This document shows positions 1 to 15,000 of a stretch of DNA of 64,000 nt, piece by piece (position 1 is the first letter of the stretch; each line of letters starts with the position of its first letter). The notes beneath the pieces were generated by a model. The model made no database searches, was not told where the DNA came from, and saw only the letters and a list, made by a program, of their open reading frames with translations. Source of the stretch: Amoebophrya sp. A120 (taxonomy: Eukaryota > Sar > Dinophyceae > Syndiniales > Amoebophryaceae); assembly GCA_905178155.1 (NCBI GenBank), contig CAJINV010000001.1, positions 14,033,265 through 14,097,264 of the forward strand. Direction: 5' to 3'. The position numbers and the translations under genes were made by a program.

Positions 1-3000
1 TGGGTGTTGTCCATGGGTTGCGGTGCCTCCGCACAGAGTTTCGACACGACGTCATATGTGTACCCCGGTTTGCAGTCGTTCATCTTGCAACAGGTCATGC
101 CGTTGTGCGGGCAGATGTCGTCTCCGGCCGACTGCCACTGCGTCGTGTTGCCATTCGCGCAGAAACACTGGTTCGCCTGGCACACGAAGGCTTTTCGCTG
201 CTGACCGGTCGTGCTTGCGACGACCGGGACGTTCTTTTCCACCAACGAGTACCCCCGGTCGCAGAAGCGACAGGAAATCCCGCCGGACGCCTTGCAGCCG
301 ATAGCCGGTTCCCCGTTCGGGCACTCGCAGGTCTTCTCCACACAGGTGTTCGTGTCCGGATCCAGCTCGTGGGTCGGCAGGCACTTCTCGCAGCTGTGCA
401 TGCCGTAGGACTCGCACTTCGCACTGGGCACCGCGGTCCCGGAGCTGCAGATGCAGTCGTTGGGGATACACTGCCCCTTGGAAACGGACTTCCCCGGGCC
501 GCAACTTGCGCACCTCTCCGCCCCTGCGAGAGGGCACTGTGCCCCCGTCGCTGGCGTTCCCCCCGGGTCGCTGCAGACACACACCCGGATCTCGCACACC
601 TGCCGCTGGGTGCTGTAGTCGTAGCCGGTCAAACAGAAGTCTCTTTCCTCGTCTGGCGTGGTCGGGAGCGGGCAGCGGTACTTCTTCCACTGTTCGCACG
701 CGCCGTGCGGGTCGCCGCTCGTCCACGACTGAAACTCCGAGGCGCTGTTCGCGCAGCTGCACTTCTGGGGTTTGCACGTGCCCATGTTTTTCACGCCCTC
801 AACCGGCACGTAGTAGAAGCCGGCGGCGCACCGCTTGATCTGCGCCGTGCCGTCCGCGTTCAGCACGATCGGTTTGTCGCTGTAGCAGTAATTCCGGGTG
901 GCGTTCGTGCAGATCTTCGGCGAGTCCTTCTCCACGATCAGCCGCATCACGCGCATCAACTCCAAGTCGGACACGATGCCCTTGTCCAGGTCGTCGAAGG
1001 GGAAGCGGGTCAGGTTGTACGTTGTCGTCCAGTTCCCCGGATCGGTCCCGTTGCCCGCCGCATTCTCGCAGCCGCACTCCTCCGGCTCACAGCGGCCTGA
1101 TTTCCGACTGAACACGAAGCCGCGCCGGCATTCCTCGCAGATCGTGTACGGCATTTCCGCGCTGCACTCGGACTGCGCAAAGCCCCACTTCTTGCACCTG
1201 ACAACATCCTTCTTGCACGGCATGCACATGTCCTCCTTGGTGGCCTGGTTTTTCGTCATGAAGTTGCCCGTCCTGCACTTCAAAACCACTTCCGTCTTCA
1301 GCACGTCCGGCGGGGTACTGTACCGCATGACCGGGGCCTGGCCGCCCGAGTGCCGGTAGGCGGAGTCGAAGGTCCGGTCTAATAGGCCACGAAAGCTCTC
1401 CACGTTTTCCTCGCGGTTCATGCCAATTCGCGCGAACACGTCCTCGATGAACTCGGTGTTTGCGTACCCTGGCTTGTGCATCGCTTGGATCTCCACCGTG
1501 ACGTCGACCAACCACGCGGCGTGCCCGTCCGGAAGCCCCTCGGCGGACGGGTCCTGCGCGGTCGTGGGGTCACTGCTGACGACCAAGCTGCGGATGCGTA
1601 CCATGTCCATCGTCCACAGGGAAAAAAAGCGCATGAAGGACTTTTTCAGCGTGTCCGCGTAGTGCGAGTCGACACTGCCCGCGTTCTGGGGGATGTTGAT
1701 GGTCGGGATTTTCGGCGTCTCGCCCAAGTCGTACACGGCGTAAGAATGCAAATCCGGCTGCTGGAAGGGCTTGTCGTTTGCGCCGAAATAATCCAGCCTC
1801 GCACCAGAATCCGTGCGTGCGCCGACCATCATGTTTGCGGTGGGGAAATTGCAGTCCGGGTCGGCGCTGGTCAGCATGCTGCTCTTCGCCTGGTCCATGT
1901 CCTTCGCAAAAGCGACCGAGTACGTCTGCATGTCGTTCGGCCCGCTTTCCAAGCTGATCGCCACGTACCGTGCGTCGGTCGCGATAAAGCTCCCAAAGCA
2001 GCCGTCCTGGATCAGTCTCGTCAGGGTTTCAATCGGCCACGGCTCGTCTGGTGGGTCCGCACAAAGCCCGGCGTGAAAGCCAGCGGATTCGGGGTGCGCA
2101 AACCCGAGCGGAGGCGCGGCTCCCTCGCTCGCCAGGCACATGAGCGGTCGGTACAAGCCGTCGGCGATCTGCCGTTGCACAACCCGAGTTTGCTTCAGAT
2201 GCTGGACAAAGCCCGTCGCCGGCATCGACTGCGGAATGCGCATTTGGACCAGTACCGCCCGCTCGGGCGCGCTGCGCAGACTGATCTTCAAAAGCTCCGA
2301 TGGCTTCATCACGGGCGGCGACTGCTGCTCCTGCTCCTCTTGAGTTTGCGCCCCAGGCACTTGTCCTGCTGTTTGCCTACGCTGCACTTCGCCCAGAGCG
2401 ATGTTCATCCCAGCCGCCTCCGAATTTTTCGGCTCATCTGCGAGCGCGCCGAGCGGGCCAGCTCCGGAATCTGTGGCGAAGAACTCCTGCAGAAAGGCCG
2501 GCTGCTGCGCGGCTTTCGAGAAGGTCGCGTTTTTATCAAACGTGGCGTTCTTGCCACAAGTTGACAGATCCGGCCGGTACAAAGCTTCGTACTTCATCAG
2601 AATGAACTTCTGCCGGGCCACCTGCGCAGCGCTGACGCCGCCGAAACGGGCCACGAACGTGGTTTCTACGATGATGTTGTTCATTACCACGATGGGGTCG
2701 GCAATTGCCGGGTCCTTCACGATGGTTGTGTTTACCGTGATGCTCTGCACGCCCGTGTCCTCGCCAAACTCCTTTTCCAGCCAGTGCCGCGCGTTCTTCT
2801 CGGTTACCGGAAGACTGGATTCCGGGTTCAGCACCGACCTGACCACCGCGGTTACGTCGATCGGGGGTGACACGTCCACGCTGGGCTGCTTCGTTCCGGT
2901 CACGTCCTCCACCGGGTGCTCGCACTTCTCGGCGCCGAGCCCGATCGAAAACACGCCGGCGGGGCACCGGAGACACTCCGTCGCCCCCGGACCTTCCGCG

Positions 3001-6000
3001 AAGTATCCCTGGGGGCACATCTCGCAGAAGCCCTTCGTCCCCGCAAACCCGGGCGGACAGAACTCGCAGTCCGTGTTTTCCCTGTTCGGCATGCGACCGT
3101 CCTCGCACTGGCGGCATGTCTTGCCGTCGGAAGACACAGAGCCGTCCGCGCACGGGATGCACTCGATGCTATCCTTGTCCACGATCGTCCCGGGCTCGCA
3201 CGTCGTGCACCGCGTCATTCCCTTGATGTTCGCCCTTGTGTAGGCCTCGCACCGCTGGCAAATGCCCATCAGTCCCGCTGTGCCCTTCTCGCACTTGCGG
3301 CATCGTGACGGGTCTGACGGCTCCACCTCACTGCCGTCGGGGCACTGTACACACGCGCCCCCGATGCCGGCGTAGGAGTAGGGGCACTGCACGCACATGG
3401 ACCGATCGTCTGACTGCCGTCGTCCGTCGGGACAACGGATGCACTCCTGTAGCGCCTCCGTCGGTGCGTAGTACCGGTCCGCACACGGAAAGCACACGCC
3501 ATTGTGTCCGTACTTCCCCGGGGGGCATGGCTCGCACCGCGTTTGCTGCGCCGAGGGCTGGTAACCGTGCTGGCAGCGACGGCACTTGCCGCCACTGCCC
3601 GCCTCCCCGGGCCCACACTTCTCGCACGTGCCGCGGGCCGGATCGGGCGCAAACCCGTCGGGACACTTGCCGCACTTCCCCTTTTTCCCGGCGGAGTTCG
3701 CTTTGCAGGGCTCGCAGTGCGTTTTCGTGACAGCGGGTTCAAAGCCGTCTGCACAGCTGAGGCAAATGCCGTCCCGACCCGCCTCACCCGCACCGCAGGG
3801 CTCGCAAGCAGTCATCACGTCGTTGGGCGCGTAGCCGTCCCCGCATTTTGTGCAAATCCCGTTATTGCCGGCGTAGTTTGACGGGCATTGGATGCAATCC
3901 GTGCCGTCGGGGTTTGGACGCCGTCCGCCTTGGCAGGGGTAGCACTCACCACCTTTCCCAACTAATCCGGGAGGACAGGGCTCGCAGGCCGTGCGATCCG
4001 CATTCAGCTGATGCGCATCAGGACACCTGCAGTTTTTGGACATTCGGACTCAGCTTCGTTTTGACTTGCTTCAGTTCGACGTCAAGAACCTAACCACGAC
4101 AGCTGGTAGTATCTCAAAAGCAATAAGCAAAGAGTTTTGTATCTGGTACTGTCGCGAAATGCCGAAGATGGCGGCACGTCCATACAGCGGCTTGACGAAC
4201 GTGGTATTAGTGTCGCTCGGGACGAAGCCCGGTGGGGCAGTTTCGCAGAAGCCTTCCTTCCCAGCCTTGCCAGGTGGACACTTTCGGCATCCGTTTCGCC
4301 CCGGGTTTACCTCGCTCCCATCAGGACAGCGCTTACAACTCACGGATCCTGCGGGGGCGTGCGTGCCCGGGGGACACATCGCGCAAGTTCCGTTAGAGCC
4401 TGCAAATCCCGCCGGGCATTCAATGCATTCAAACTTGGCTCCATCTGGCACCATACCGGGTGCACACCGCTCGCAGTTGCTGTTTGCTCCCGCGAAACCT
4501 TCGGGACATTCGACGCATTTACCGTTCTCGCCGCGCATACCGTCGTTACACGGCTCGCAAGTTTTTCGCACTGGGTCAGACACCAAGCCGCTCGCGCACT
4601 TCAAGCAGACGTTCATTCCCGAAGTAGCGTCATATCCGAGCGGGCATCTCACACAAAGCCTGTAGTTGTAATGGGTGAAGCTGATAAGACGAGTACGGGT
4701 AGCTCACGAAAGATGGACAGCCATAGAAGCAACACAAACACAACAAGGGCCAAGCAAAGTACGTGTTGCTGTCATTGGGTGCGAAGCCGTCCGGGCACGC
4801 CTTGCACTTGGACAAACCTTCCAATTTCGTGTAGGTGCCGGCCTTGCACAGGTCACACTTGCCGTCGGTACCGGCCGACCCCGGCGGACAAGGGGCGCAC
4901 CGTCGGTTGTTTTGGGGATCCGGCTGCGATCCGTCGTTGCACTTGAAGCAGATGCCGAAGTTCCCGGCGTACCCCTCCGGGCAGGGTTCGCACCCTGTCT
5001 TCGCTGCATTGGGCTGGGTCTTGGGACCGCAAGTCGTGCACTTGCTCTCCCCGACTTGCGGACTGTACTGCCCGATCATGCACACGTCGCAGCGACCCTT
5101 GGTGCCCGATTGGCCGGCCGGACAGGGTACGCACTTGGTGCGCGTCGCGTCGGGCTTGGTTCCGTCAGCGCAGAGTTTGCAGTCGATGCCGTCGGTGTTG
5201 TGGTGCCGGGGCGGGCAGAAGTCGCAGGCGGACCGCCCGGGGTTTGGCGTGTACCCGGGTTTGCACGTCTCCGGAATGCCCAGGGTGGCGACCACTGCGC
5301 CGGACATCTTGCGGCAGAAGGTCTTGTCGTTATTCGGCGTCATGCCATCGGGACACACGAGTACCAACCCGTATTGCGCAATGTTGCCTGCGGGCGGAGG
5401 CACGCAGTCCGTCAACTTTGGGCTGGGGACCAGTCCCATGCCGCACCGCTCGCATGCGCCGCCCGTCCCGGCCATGCCGTTCACGCACGGGACGCACGCC
5501 GTCCGGCCGGCGTTGGGCTCCGTCCCATCCTCGCACGTCTTGCACTGGTCCTGCGCGGCCAGGTCGCTGTAGGTCTTCGGCGGGCAGCGGCGGCAGGTCC
5601 CCTTGGTCCAGCATGTGTCGATCTGCTCCCGCGGGACGCGCTTCGCTGCCATGTAGGCCAGATTCTCGCACCGCATGGTTGGCCGGTGCCACGCGCACTG
5701 CGTCTGTGCGCGCAACACGGGACGCGTAAACACGTCTGTGGGTGACAGCGCAATGTCGGTTGTGCCGTACGCCGGAATCTCTTTGCGGGTGTCGTACGTG
5801 CGAAGACAGGTGAGACGGTCGGTCACGGTGTTGCAGGGCGCGATGTTGTACTTGTAGACGACTTGCGAGTTGGAGGCCTGAGCATGAGCAGGAGTGTTGT
5901 TCTTTTGCAGATTCTAAAATCGAAAGTGTTTGTTCATGACACATGGCGAAGATCAAGACACAAAGAAACACAAATATGACTGCGGCGCCAGAGACTGACA

Positions 6001-9000
6001 TCACATGAGTATCATAACCATTGGGCGTGATCATGAAAAGTAAGTACTCAAATTTGCAGCTTAGAAACACAAACATTGAGTCGCTTCTCATCATACCTTA
6101 GTCTTCCCGAAGGTGATCGAGGTGGCGAGCAAACTGACAGCATCAGCAGCCAGGGAGACGCCGGTCACGTCGAACGATGCCTTATCCTGCTTTGCCGTCG
6201 CCGTCGTTGCAAGCGCTTTCTGCAGTGCTGGTATGTTTGTTTTCAGAGCTTGTTTCACAGCTTTCGTGTTCACGCGATATTTTTGCTTCCTAGGCTGAGC
6301 GGCAGTGTTGAATGTAGCCTGGTTCGCGCTCGCGTCTGTCGTCAAAGTAGCCCGGTTCGCGCTCGCGTCTGTAGTCAAAGTAGCCCGGGTCGCGCTCGCG
6401 TCTGTAGTCAAAGTACCCTTGGTTGCGCTCGCGTCCGTAGTCAAAGTAGCCTTGGTTGCGCTCGCGTCGGTATTTAGAGTCGCCTTCTTTGCTTTCAGTT
6501 CTGATTCCAGCGTGGCCTTGTTCGCTTTCATTTCAGATTCCAGCGTTGCTTGCTTTGCCTTCAGCTGCGCACTGGTTGACTCGCTCTGCGCCGTCACACC
6601 GGTACTCACTTCCGTTTTGTCTGCGGCAACGTCTGCACTGATTTCGGCTTTCTTGGCCGCAACGTCGGCGTTGAGTTCTGCGGTCTTTGACGTCACGCCG
6701 GCGTCGAGGACCCCTGTTTTCGCCGTGATGTCGGTGGCCACAGTAATCGGACTGCGGGGCATCGCGCTCAAAGAATTCAGGGAAATCCCGGGAATCGCCG
6801 CGCCCGCGACCGCCACTGTCACGGCGCCACTCAGCGAGCTCAAGGTCGCCGCGTCCATCCCCGCGTCCGGAAAGGCCACTTCCAGCTCGTCGCTCTGCTC
6901 CGCCGACACCATGATCTGAAACGACGCAATCATGCTTACGTCGGACCTTGTGGTCGCCAGGAGAAACATCGAGGTCGTGTTTTTCGGCGTCAAGTGAAAG
7001 TTCTGCAAATTCGCTACCGTCGTCCCCGGAATCGAATTCGCCAAATACGCAGCGGTACCCGTCTTCATGGCGTTCACCAAAGACGGATTCGTGGCGCAGC
7101 TCTGGGGATCTCCCGTGCAGGAGACCGAGGCGCCGTACTGCAGGGTGGGCAGGGGGTGTTTCAACTTGACCAGGTCGGTGTTCAGCTCCGTTTTCTCTGA
7201 AGTCACGTCGGCGTTGAGTCCGGTCTTTTCCGCCGTCACGTCGGACTTCAGTTCCGTCTGGTCCGCAGTAACGCCAGCGGAGAGCTCTTCCGTGTTCGCC
7301 GTGACGCCGCTGTTCAGTTCCCGTACGTTTGCGGTCAAATCGCTCTTCAGCGTCTGCGTCCCCTCCGTCATTTCGGCGTTCATGACCTCCTTGCGCGCAG
7401 TCATGTCCGCCTGAAACTGCTCCTGGTTGGCAGTGACGTCGCCGTTTAAGGTGCGCACTTTGGCCAGCATTTGAGACTTGTAGGTGGTTTTCGTCGGGAG
7501 TAAATCCGAGGTGACGTTCGTCTTCAAGGCGTAGACCACGCCATTGACCGTGGTCGTCCCCTCCTTCGCGGTGGACTGCAGCGTCGTCGTGTTCGGGGTG
7601 ATGTCCGTGTCCCATTCGGTCACGTCTGCGAGCATGTCGCTGTTCAGCTGTTTCGTCTGGGCCTGCGCGGAGAGCTCGAGCGCCTTGTTGTGGTAGGGGT
7701 ACAGCACCGCGATTACTTGCGTGTCGTTCAACGCGGGCGGCGGGGATGGGCACTGGTCGTCCGGAGGCAGCCCGTAGGGCGCCGAGGTCCCCGGCGGGCA
7801 GCTCTCGCACTTGTCGCCCTCGAGGCTGGGTCTTTGCCCGATCGGACAGAACGCGCAGCTGTTCACGTTGGTGCCGAACAGGCCGGGACCGCAGAAGCCG
7901 CAACTCCCGTACGTCGGGAACGGGTTCCTTCCATTCGGGCACGCGGCGCACTGGTCGCGATTCGGGTTGCTTGCCTCCGGAAACGCGCACTGCTTGCACT
8001 CAAAGGTCCCTTCCGTCGCCGCGGAGAAACCTCTTTCGCACGGGTAGCACTCCGCCTTCTTGGAGAGCTTGAACACGGGGTCGGGTGGACTCGGCACAAA
8101 GCCCGCCGGGCATTTCAGGCACTGTGCCAGACCGACAACGGGGGTGAATTCGCCGTCCGGGCAAGCAAGGCATTTTCCGTCGACGCCATAGTACCCAACT
8201 TTGCACGGGAGGCACCCGCCGTTCTCCGGATCCGGCGCCAGGCCGGCCGGACACAATTGGCAGATCCCCTCGCCGGGCGTGTAGGCTTCGTTGTCTTTGC
8301 AGGCGATACAAAAATCACGATCATCGTTGGGCTGCGTTCCATCCAAACAAATGTCACATTTGAGCTGGCCCGTCTTACCGGCATAGAACCTGCAGTGGGA
8401 TTTATTTTTGTGAAACGAGGAATGTCACAATGACTAGGCGCTTCGAAAAAACTTCGCAGATGAGAAATATCTAAACACAGCCTCTACTCAAGTAATTACA
8501 TACCCTGGCACGGTGCAGGGACTGCACTTTCCAAAACGCCCCGCGGTGCCCTTCTTGCAGGGAACACAGCCGACCCCGTTCGGGTCCTTCTCCTTGCCGT
8601 CTGGACAGATGCCGCACTCCACCCCGTCTGTGCTGGTGGTCCCCTCGGGACAGGGTTCGCACTTGTCCCGGGCCGGGGTGGGCTGGAAGTCCGCGGGGCA
8701 CTTGTCGTCGCACAGCCCGTTCTTGCCCGCGTAGCCCGGTTGACAGGGCCTGCAGCTGGCGAAGGTGGTGGGGTCGGGTTCGAAACCGTCGAAGCACTTC
8801 CGGCCGATACCGCCGATGTAGACCTTGCCCGCGTCCGCGGGGATACAAACGGTCGAGTTTCCGTTGGGCCTGGTCCCGTCCGGGCAGAGGGTGCACATGC
8901 CGCCCGTTCCCGCGCTGCCGGGGGGACACCCCTCGCACAACGTGTTGCCCGGGTTGGACCGCGAGCCGTCGGGGCACTGACTGCAGGTCGTGGCGCCGGG

Positions 9001-12000
9001 CTTCTCCGAGATGGTTGCGCCGGTGCACAATTGGCAGGTCGCGTCGTTCACGGTCTTCGCCAGGCCCACGGGGCAGTCCACACACAAATCCCCCTGAGGA
9101 TTCGGTTCCTGCCCCGCTGGGCAGGCTTTGCACTCCAGACCCTGCGTGCTCACGAGTCCGGCGGAACAGGGCTTGCACACGCCGTCTTCCTGCGCCATTC
9201 CCGGGGGGCAAGCGATGCAGCTGTCTCGGTAGGGTGAAGAAACCAAGCCGGAAAGACATGGCAGACAAGCCTTCGCCCCCGAAGCAGCCGCAAAGCCGAG
9301 CTCGCAACGGATGCAAGAACCACGCCCGGTGGCCGGGTCTGGCGCAGACCCGCCGGGGCAATTGGCGCATTTGTCCTCCGTACCGTTAGGAGCGTACTGA
9401 TAGATGGGACACGTCACGCATTTCGTCTTGTCCGGAGCCACGAAGGTACCCGCGGGACACTGCTCGCAGGCTGTAGCATTTGCGTTTGGCACAGCACCGG
9501 CGGGACACTTGAAGCACTCCCCAGCGGTTCCCATACTGGGGGCGTAGGTGGCCGCGGGGCAAGCAGTGCAACTAGTCGCTGCAGGTTTTGTTTTGCAGTG
9601 CATTCACACAAACACTTCGTTCAGTTTCGTTGCATTCATGATTCATCGTTTAATAAGAGGGAGACGTTCATCATCTTCATCTTGTCCTCCTTATCTCGAT
9701 ACATATCCAGCCCAAAACCTAAAAATCAGCTGTTTTTCATAAGAAAGCAATCAAGGTCAACGTCATACCATCCTGGACGGAAAAGGTCCCGGGTTGACAG
9801 GGCACGCAGATGCTCTTGTCGGGCAACGGCACGAACCCAAGCGGGCATGCCCTGCACGCAACATCTCCGGCGATCGCGACCTTTTCCGGCGGGCAGCCCT
9901 CACACATCGTCTGGTCGGCGTTCGGAACCTGTCCCGCGGGGCAGGTGGTGCAATTCCCCGCACCCCCAGCCGCTATGGTACCCGGTGCGCAGCCCTGACA
10001 CGTGTTTCCTGTCGCCGGCGCGTACTTACTGTCAGGACACTTCTCGCACTCCTCTTTGTTCGCAGCCACCACCTGGCCCATCTTGCACGCGCCGCAACTG
10101 GTTTCTGTCATCTTGTAGGTGCCGACGGCGCAGGGGCGGCACGTGCCCTCACGGGTCAGAATGTACCCCGCGCTGGTGCAGACCTCGCAAACTTCCATAC
10201 CCATCATCGTGCAGCCGTTTGCCTTGCCCTTCGCCGGCGTGCCATTGGGGCACTTGCAGATCGGCACCGGGGTCGTGGTCACGGTTTCGGCCGGAACAAC
10301 GAGTCCCGTGGCGGACACGTTGGACACGTTTGCGGTGGTCGTCGGTTGCCACTCGAACTCCCGCCGGACCCTAGTACTCCGGGCCTTCGCCTTCGTTTGC
10401 AGCGCGCTCATCTTCTGCCAGGGCCACCACCGAGCACTTAGGTTCCTGCTTTTCGGCGGAACAGCTTGGTTTCTACTCCGGTCGCCCTGGTTCGGCTGTT
10501 TCTCGTCAATCAGCCAGGTACTGGATGTCGACCCGGTGAGAAGAAGACTTGGGTCCGTCGCGCCCGGAGTCTGGCCGGGTTTCATCGCGTTCCCCGATTC
10601 CGCCAGCTTCTTTTGCTCCTCGTCGTACGCAATGCGTTCATACTTCATCCACATGTCGAGAATGGTTTCAGGCGCATCATTGAAGCCCAGCTGCCGCTGG
10701 ATCCCCAAGGCGCCGCCGACACCCAAGTACTCAAACGTAATCTGCCGCTTTGGGAAACCGACGACAAATTTTCCGCCGTCCTGCCACTCCCCCCTGCCTT
10801 CCACTCCAAGCACGTACTCTGCCATCACGCGCCTCCACAGATCCAGTTCGCCCGGGACCTCCACTTTGAAGCAAACCCCCCACATCACGCGCTGATTGGT
10901 GGTTTGCTTCTCGTACACGGTGCCCAACTTTTCCAGCACTTCTGTCACGTTCGATCGGTCGCTGGGACCGCTCAACCCGAGGTCCAAGGTCTCGAAACTG
11001 CCCAACATCGCCTCCACTTTTCGCAGCTGTTTCTGCCCGCCACGGAGCACGAGCTCGAAATCGGTGCGCACGATCACCTCCTCCTCTTGGACATCGGTCG
11101 AGAAGCGGTTCTGCGCCAGACTCAAATCCACGTTTTGCGTCGTCTTCTCCGCCTTCATGACCCGCACATCGCGGTGGTCCAAGCCGAGCACGTCGCCGAG
11201 CCGGCGTTGCTTACCCCGCAGGTACGTGGGTGCTTGCAGAACGTACTTCGGCAAGGCGCCGGTCGTGATTTTTGACGAGTAGGACCAGTCGATGGTAGTC
11301 GCTTGGTCCGGAACAACGTACGTCCACACAGACACGTCGTCCGCGTCGCCCGAGACTCTCGCGAGTCCCTGCATCTCCCCGTTCAGCACTTGAAACAGGC
11401 GGATCTTCTCCGAATCCGCTCGGAACATGCGGGAGAGGTACGTCGCGGCCGCTTTCCCGGCGGTCACGCGAATGCGGCAAATGCTGGTCACGTACAGTTT
11501 GCCCTTGCGCATCACCTCCATGGTCCGCTCAACGGTGACGTCGGCAAGGATGCGCCTCCTCGGGTCTTGTGTGAAAATATCGATGGCGCGCTTCTTGGCG
11601 TTCTCGTAACCGACCTGTGCATGATGTGTTTCCTTTTAACTTGACAGTAGAACTTTGCCTTTGGCTTTGCTTACCTCCGAAGGTTGTACTGCTTCAGTGC
11701 GGTACATTCTTGAAAACAAGCAAGAAGTGACGTAAAAAGAACAACACCACCATCCATACCTGGTTGAACACTTGCAGACTGCCCGCGGTTTCGCGTATTT
11801 CTGGAACCGTCAAGACCAACACGATCGCATGCGGTGGCTCGAAGCTACGGTACACCTCGCTTGTGGCGTTCAGGTCGACCTGCACATCGTGCACCTGAAT
11901 CGCTCGCAGATTGGCCTTCACCTGGTCCAGCTCGTTCAGAATCGCGGCCGTGGCAAGTTCTTGGAACTCGGGCGTGGAAAACCGCAGCTCGGTGAACACC

Positions 12001-15000
12001 CGGGCGCCCGGAGGGAAGACCGAGAGCATAAAGGGAGTGCGGACCACATACCGCCGCGCCCCCTCGGTAGTAGACGCGATGGAGCTGTAGTCGGCGGTGG
12101 CGTTTTCGATGTCGCTGAAATTGGTTGCGTTCGATGCGTTCAAGTTGTTGGTCTCTTCCATGGACAGCGGACTCGCTTCGATCGACGGGTAGTGGTCGCC
12201 GTTCCCCAGTGTGAGCTGCAGGGAAAGCCCCTTGGACTGTCCGTCCCCCAGCCCGAGCGCCGTCGCGATGCCCCGCTCCTTCGCCAACACGTAGAGCCGC
12301 TCTTGCTCCAAGGTCCTCGGAGTCACCAAATCGCTGTACGCGCCGCACGTCGGGTAGTCCTCTCGGCAGCGGTGGCAGTCGCGGATCCCCTTTCCGAGGT
12401 TGATCTTCGTCAGCGTCTCGATCGTGTCCACCGTGAAAACCAGCCGCTCCGCGGCACTGGTGGATACCTGCACTGCGTCCTCCAGAAAGAACTCCGCCGG
12501 GTAAAACGCGTTCGGCGCCGGCGGGAGTGCTTCCACTTCCTCGGCCTCGATGGTATTTCTCGCTAGGTGCAGGTACATTTGCCTTAAATCTCGTTTCTTT
12601 TGCTTTTCCATCTCGGAGAGCGTAACCGAGGTCATCCCGCGTTTTTCTTCCGCAAGCGATGCAGCTGCGTTGGAAGCCTCAAATGCCTCCGCATCCTCGT
12701 TGCGCTGGACTTGGTCCACAGCTTCGCTTTGCACCGAGCTGACGATTGGGTGCCCGTCCGCTTCCTCCAAGAAATTGTCGCCGGAGCCCTGTGCACTGTC
12801 CTGCACAAAATTGTTCTCTGCAGCTTCCATAACGCTCCTGTCCTCCATAATGACCCCTTTTGCGACCTTCCCGGCTTTTGTTCTCATTTGCATCAGAGCG
12901 AGTTTGTCAACTTTACGCGGCGCCGGAACAGGTGCGACAAAGTCCTTACTGGACAGTCTGTTACTTTTCTGCTTATTCTCCTGAAGGCGTTGTGAACTAC
13001 GAGTGCGAGCTATTTTGTGAACCCGATCCTCCCCTTCATCCAAATGCACCACGCGATCTGCCTTGGAGTCAAGCTGCAAAAACGCGCCATAGCGCTCGCG
13101 GGCGATCCGCATGGGATCCGCAACAAGCAACTCCGTGATGGTGACATTGGTCAGCTGCGATGCTAGCACCATCAGCTTCTGGGGGAAGGCCTTTCGTTTC
13201 AAGTAAAAGACCAGAATCCCCAACCCCACCCGTCCGCCGGGCGCGTTCCCGGCCACCATTTTCACGAGGCACCGCTGCTTCTTCCCGCACGCTTTCACCC
13301 GGCAACTTTTTTCCTCCACCGTGATGGAATCCGCACTCACTTTCGTCAGCAGCTGCGTCAGCCCCCCCTCCAACCCGGATTCCAGCCTGTTTGCCTGCCG
13401 CAGCGACGTGCGCTTGGAGTTTAGATCCGTGCCGTCCTCGGTGGCGTTCACCGATACCTCGTGCGTGACGTCGAAGTAAAGCGTCAAGTCCTGCGCACTG
13501 GCATCGGAAATCGCCAATTGCCACTGGATCAACGCGGACGCCTGCACCCACGTGTCATCCAAACCGAGTCCGTAGAGCGAATCGGACAACGCGGTAGTGA
13601 AATTGCTGAACACCTTCTGCCGCAGGATCTCCTCAATACTCGCGCTGGTCCCGTCCATACTGTTGGGCGAGATGGTCAAATTGTAGTCTATGATGAACTG
13701 GTCCTGCCACGCGCGATCCATCACTTGCAGTTCGATCCGCCCGAAAGCCACTTCCTTGTTCACCAGCTTTGACATGGTCTCGCGAAACGCCCCGATTTCC
13801 TGCGGAGTCAGTTTCACCTGCTGACTTTTCTCTGCCTCCGTCTCACCCATCAGGTTCTGCACGACACGAACGAGGTCGGACTCCTGTCGACGTTTTAGCG
13901 CTGCCGCGAGCTGTGCTTGACTTGTTGATCCTGAAGATCCGCCGTGCGCGGTCGCTTGCAACAGGCTCGTTGAGGTGTTGGTCCCGTTTGCGTAATTGGC
14001 GGCGTTTCGCTGCAAAACGACTAAACACCGCACGATCGTGGTCGCTGCGGGGGTGCTGAACGCCATCGGCGGGAGGCTCGTTTCGCTCAGGGTGACTCCC
14101 GGAAAACCGCCGTTGGCCAACGCTTCATTTGTGTAGTTCTCAATTGCGTCCGCGCTTTCGTTGTCGGTGTTCGTCAGAAACTGCTGCATGGTCTCCTCCG
14201 TGGTCGGATCGCCCTCCAAAGCGTCCAGAGGTTTGGACCAAGCGCGGTAGCGAAACACCGTGTAGAGCAGATTGTCGGCGGTGAGCCAGTAGTCAGCGAT
14301 GTCAATGTCCATACGCTCGATGTCCATCGCTTTCGCCATCCCGATGCGGCGCGCCAGCCGGTACGCGTAAGGTAGCGGATCGCCGGAGGTGAAGTTGACC
14401 TGTTGTGAATTATTCAGATTCGGATATGGAGCGAAAATCGGACCTGGCACCGTAATCTGTCATCATGCAGTGGAAAAAAATAGCAACCACGATGTGATGC
14501 AAAAAAGGCAATACCAGCTGAGTCTGCAGGAGTCAGATGCCGCACTCCTGTATTGCTTTTTTTGAATCACAGCCGCAGCCGCCTTCCACTGGTATAGCAT
14601 GAACAGCAGATCACGGGACCAGGACACGTTTCTGCCAGTGCGTAGAAGTGTGTGCTATCGTTTCGATTGAAGCATGTAGTTGTGAGATGTTGTAGTTGAA
14701 GAAGTTCTCGAGGTAGATCTTGTAGCAGATTATTGCCTTTTTCCACTTTGCTTCAAGCGGACTCGTTCGATGATGTGGGATATTCATTACTTGTGGTGAA
14801 GTGCACCTGCACGTGCAAGAATCAGCCGAAGCTGCGGAATAAAGGACTTCGTGTCCTCTGGGCACTGTGATCGAAAACCAAAATCCCGCCCCGTATGTAA
14901 AAATGTCGCACTACTTTAAAGAACCGATAGAGCAGCGAAACTTCTAAAGCTCTCGTACCGCTGGGTTTTCTTCCCGGTGAGCCACGCGTAGATAGTGCCA

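Noticed and set aside
18-1100. Long plus-strand open frame
   Set aside because: It is antisense to the cysteine-rich exon, which has a clear CxxCPxG repeat pattern; the frame is a by-product of GC bias.
11660-11705. Micro-exon inside the intron of the giant gene
   Set aside because: A direct phase-0 splice 11760 to 11614 joins the flanking frames; the micro-exon would break phase.
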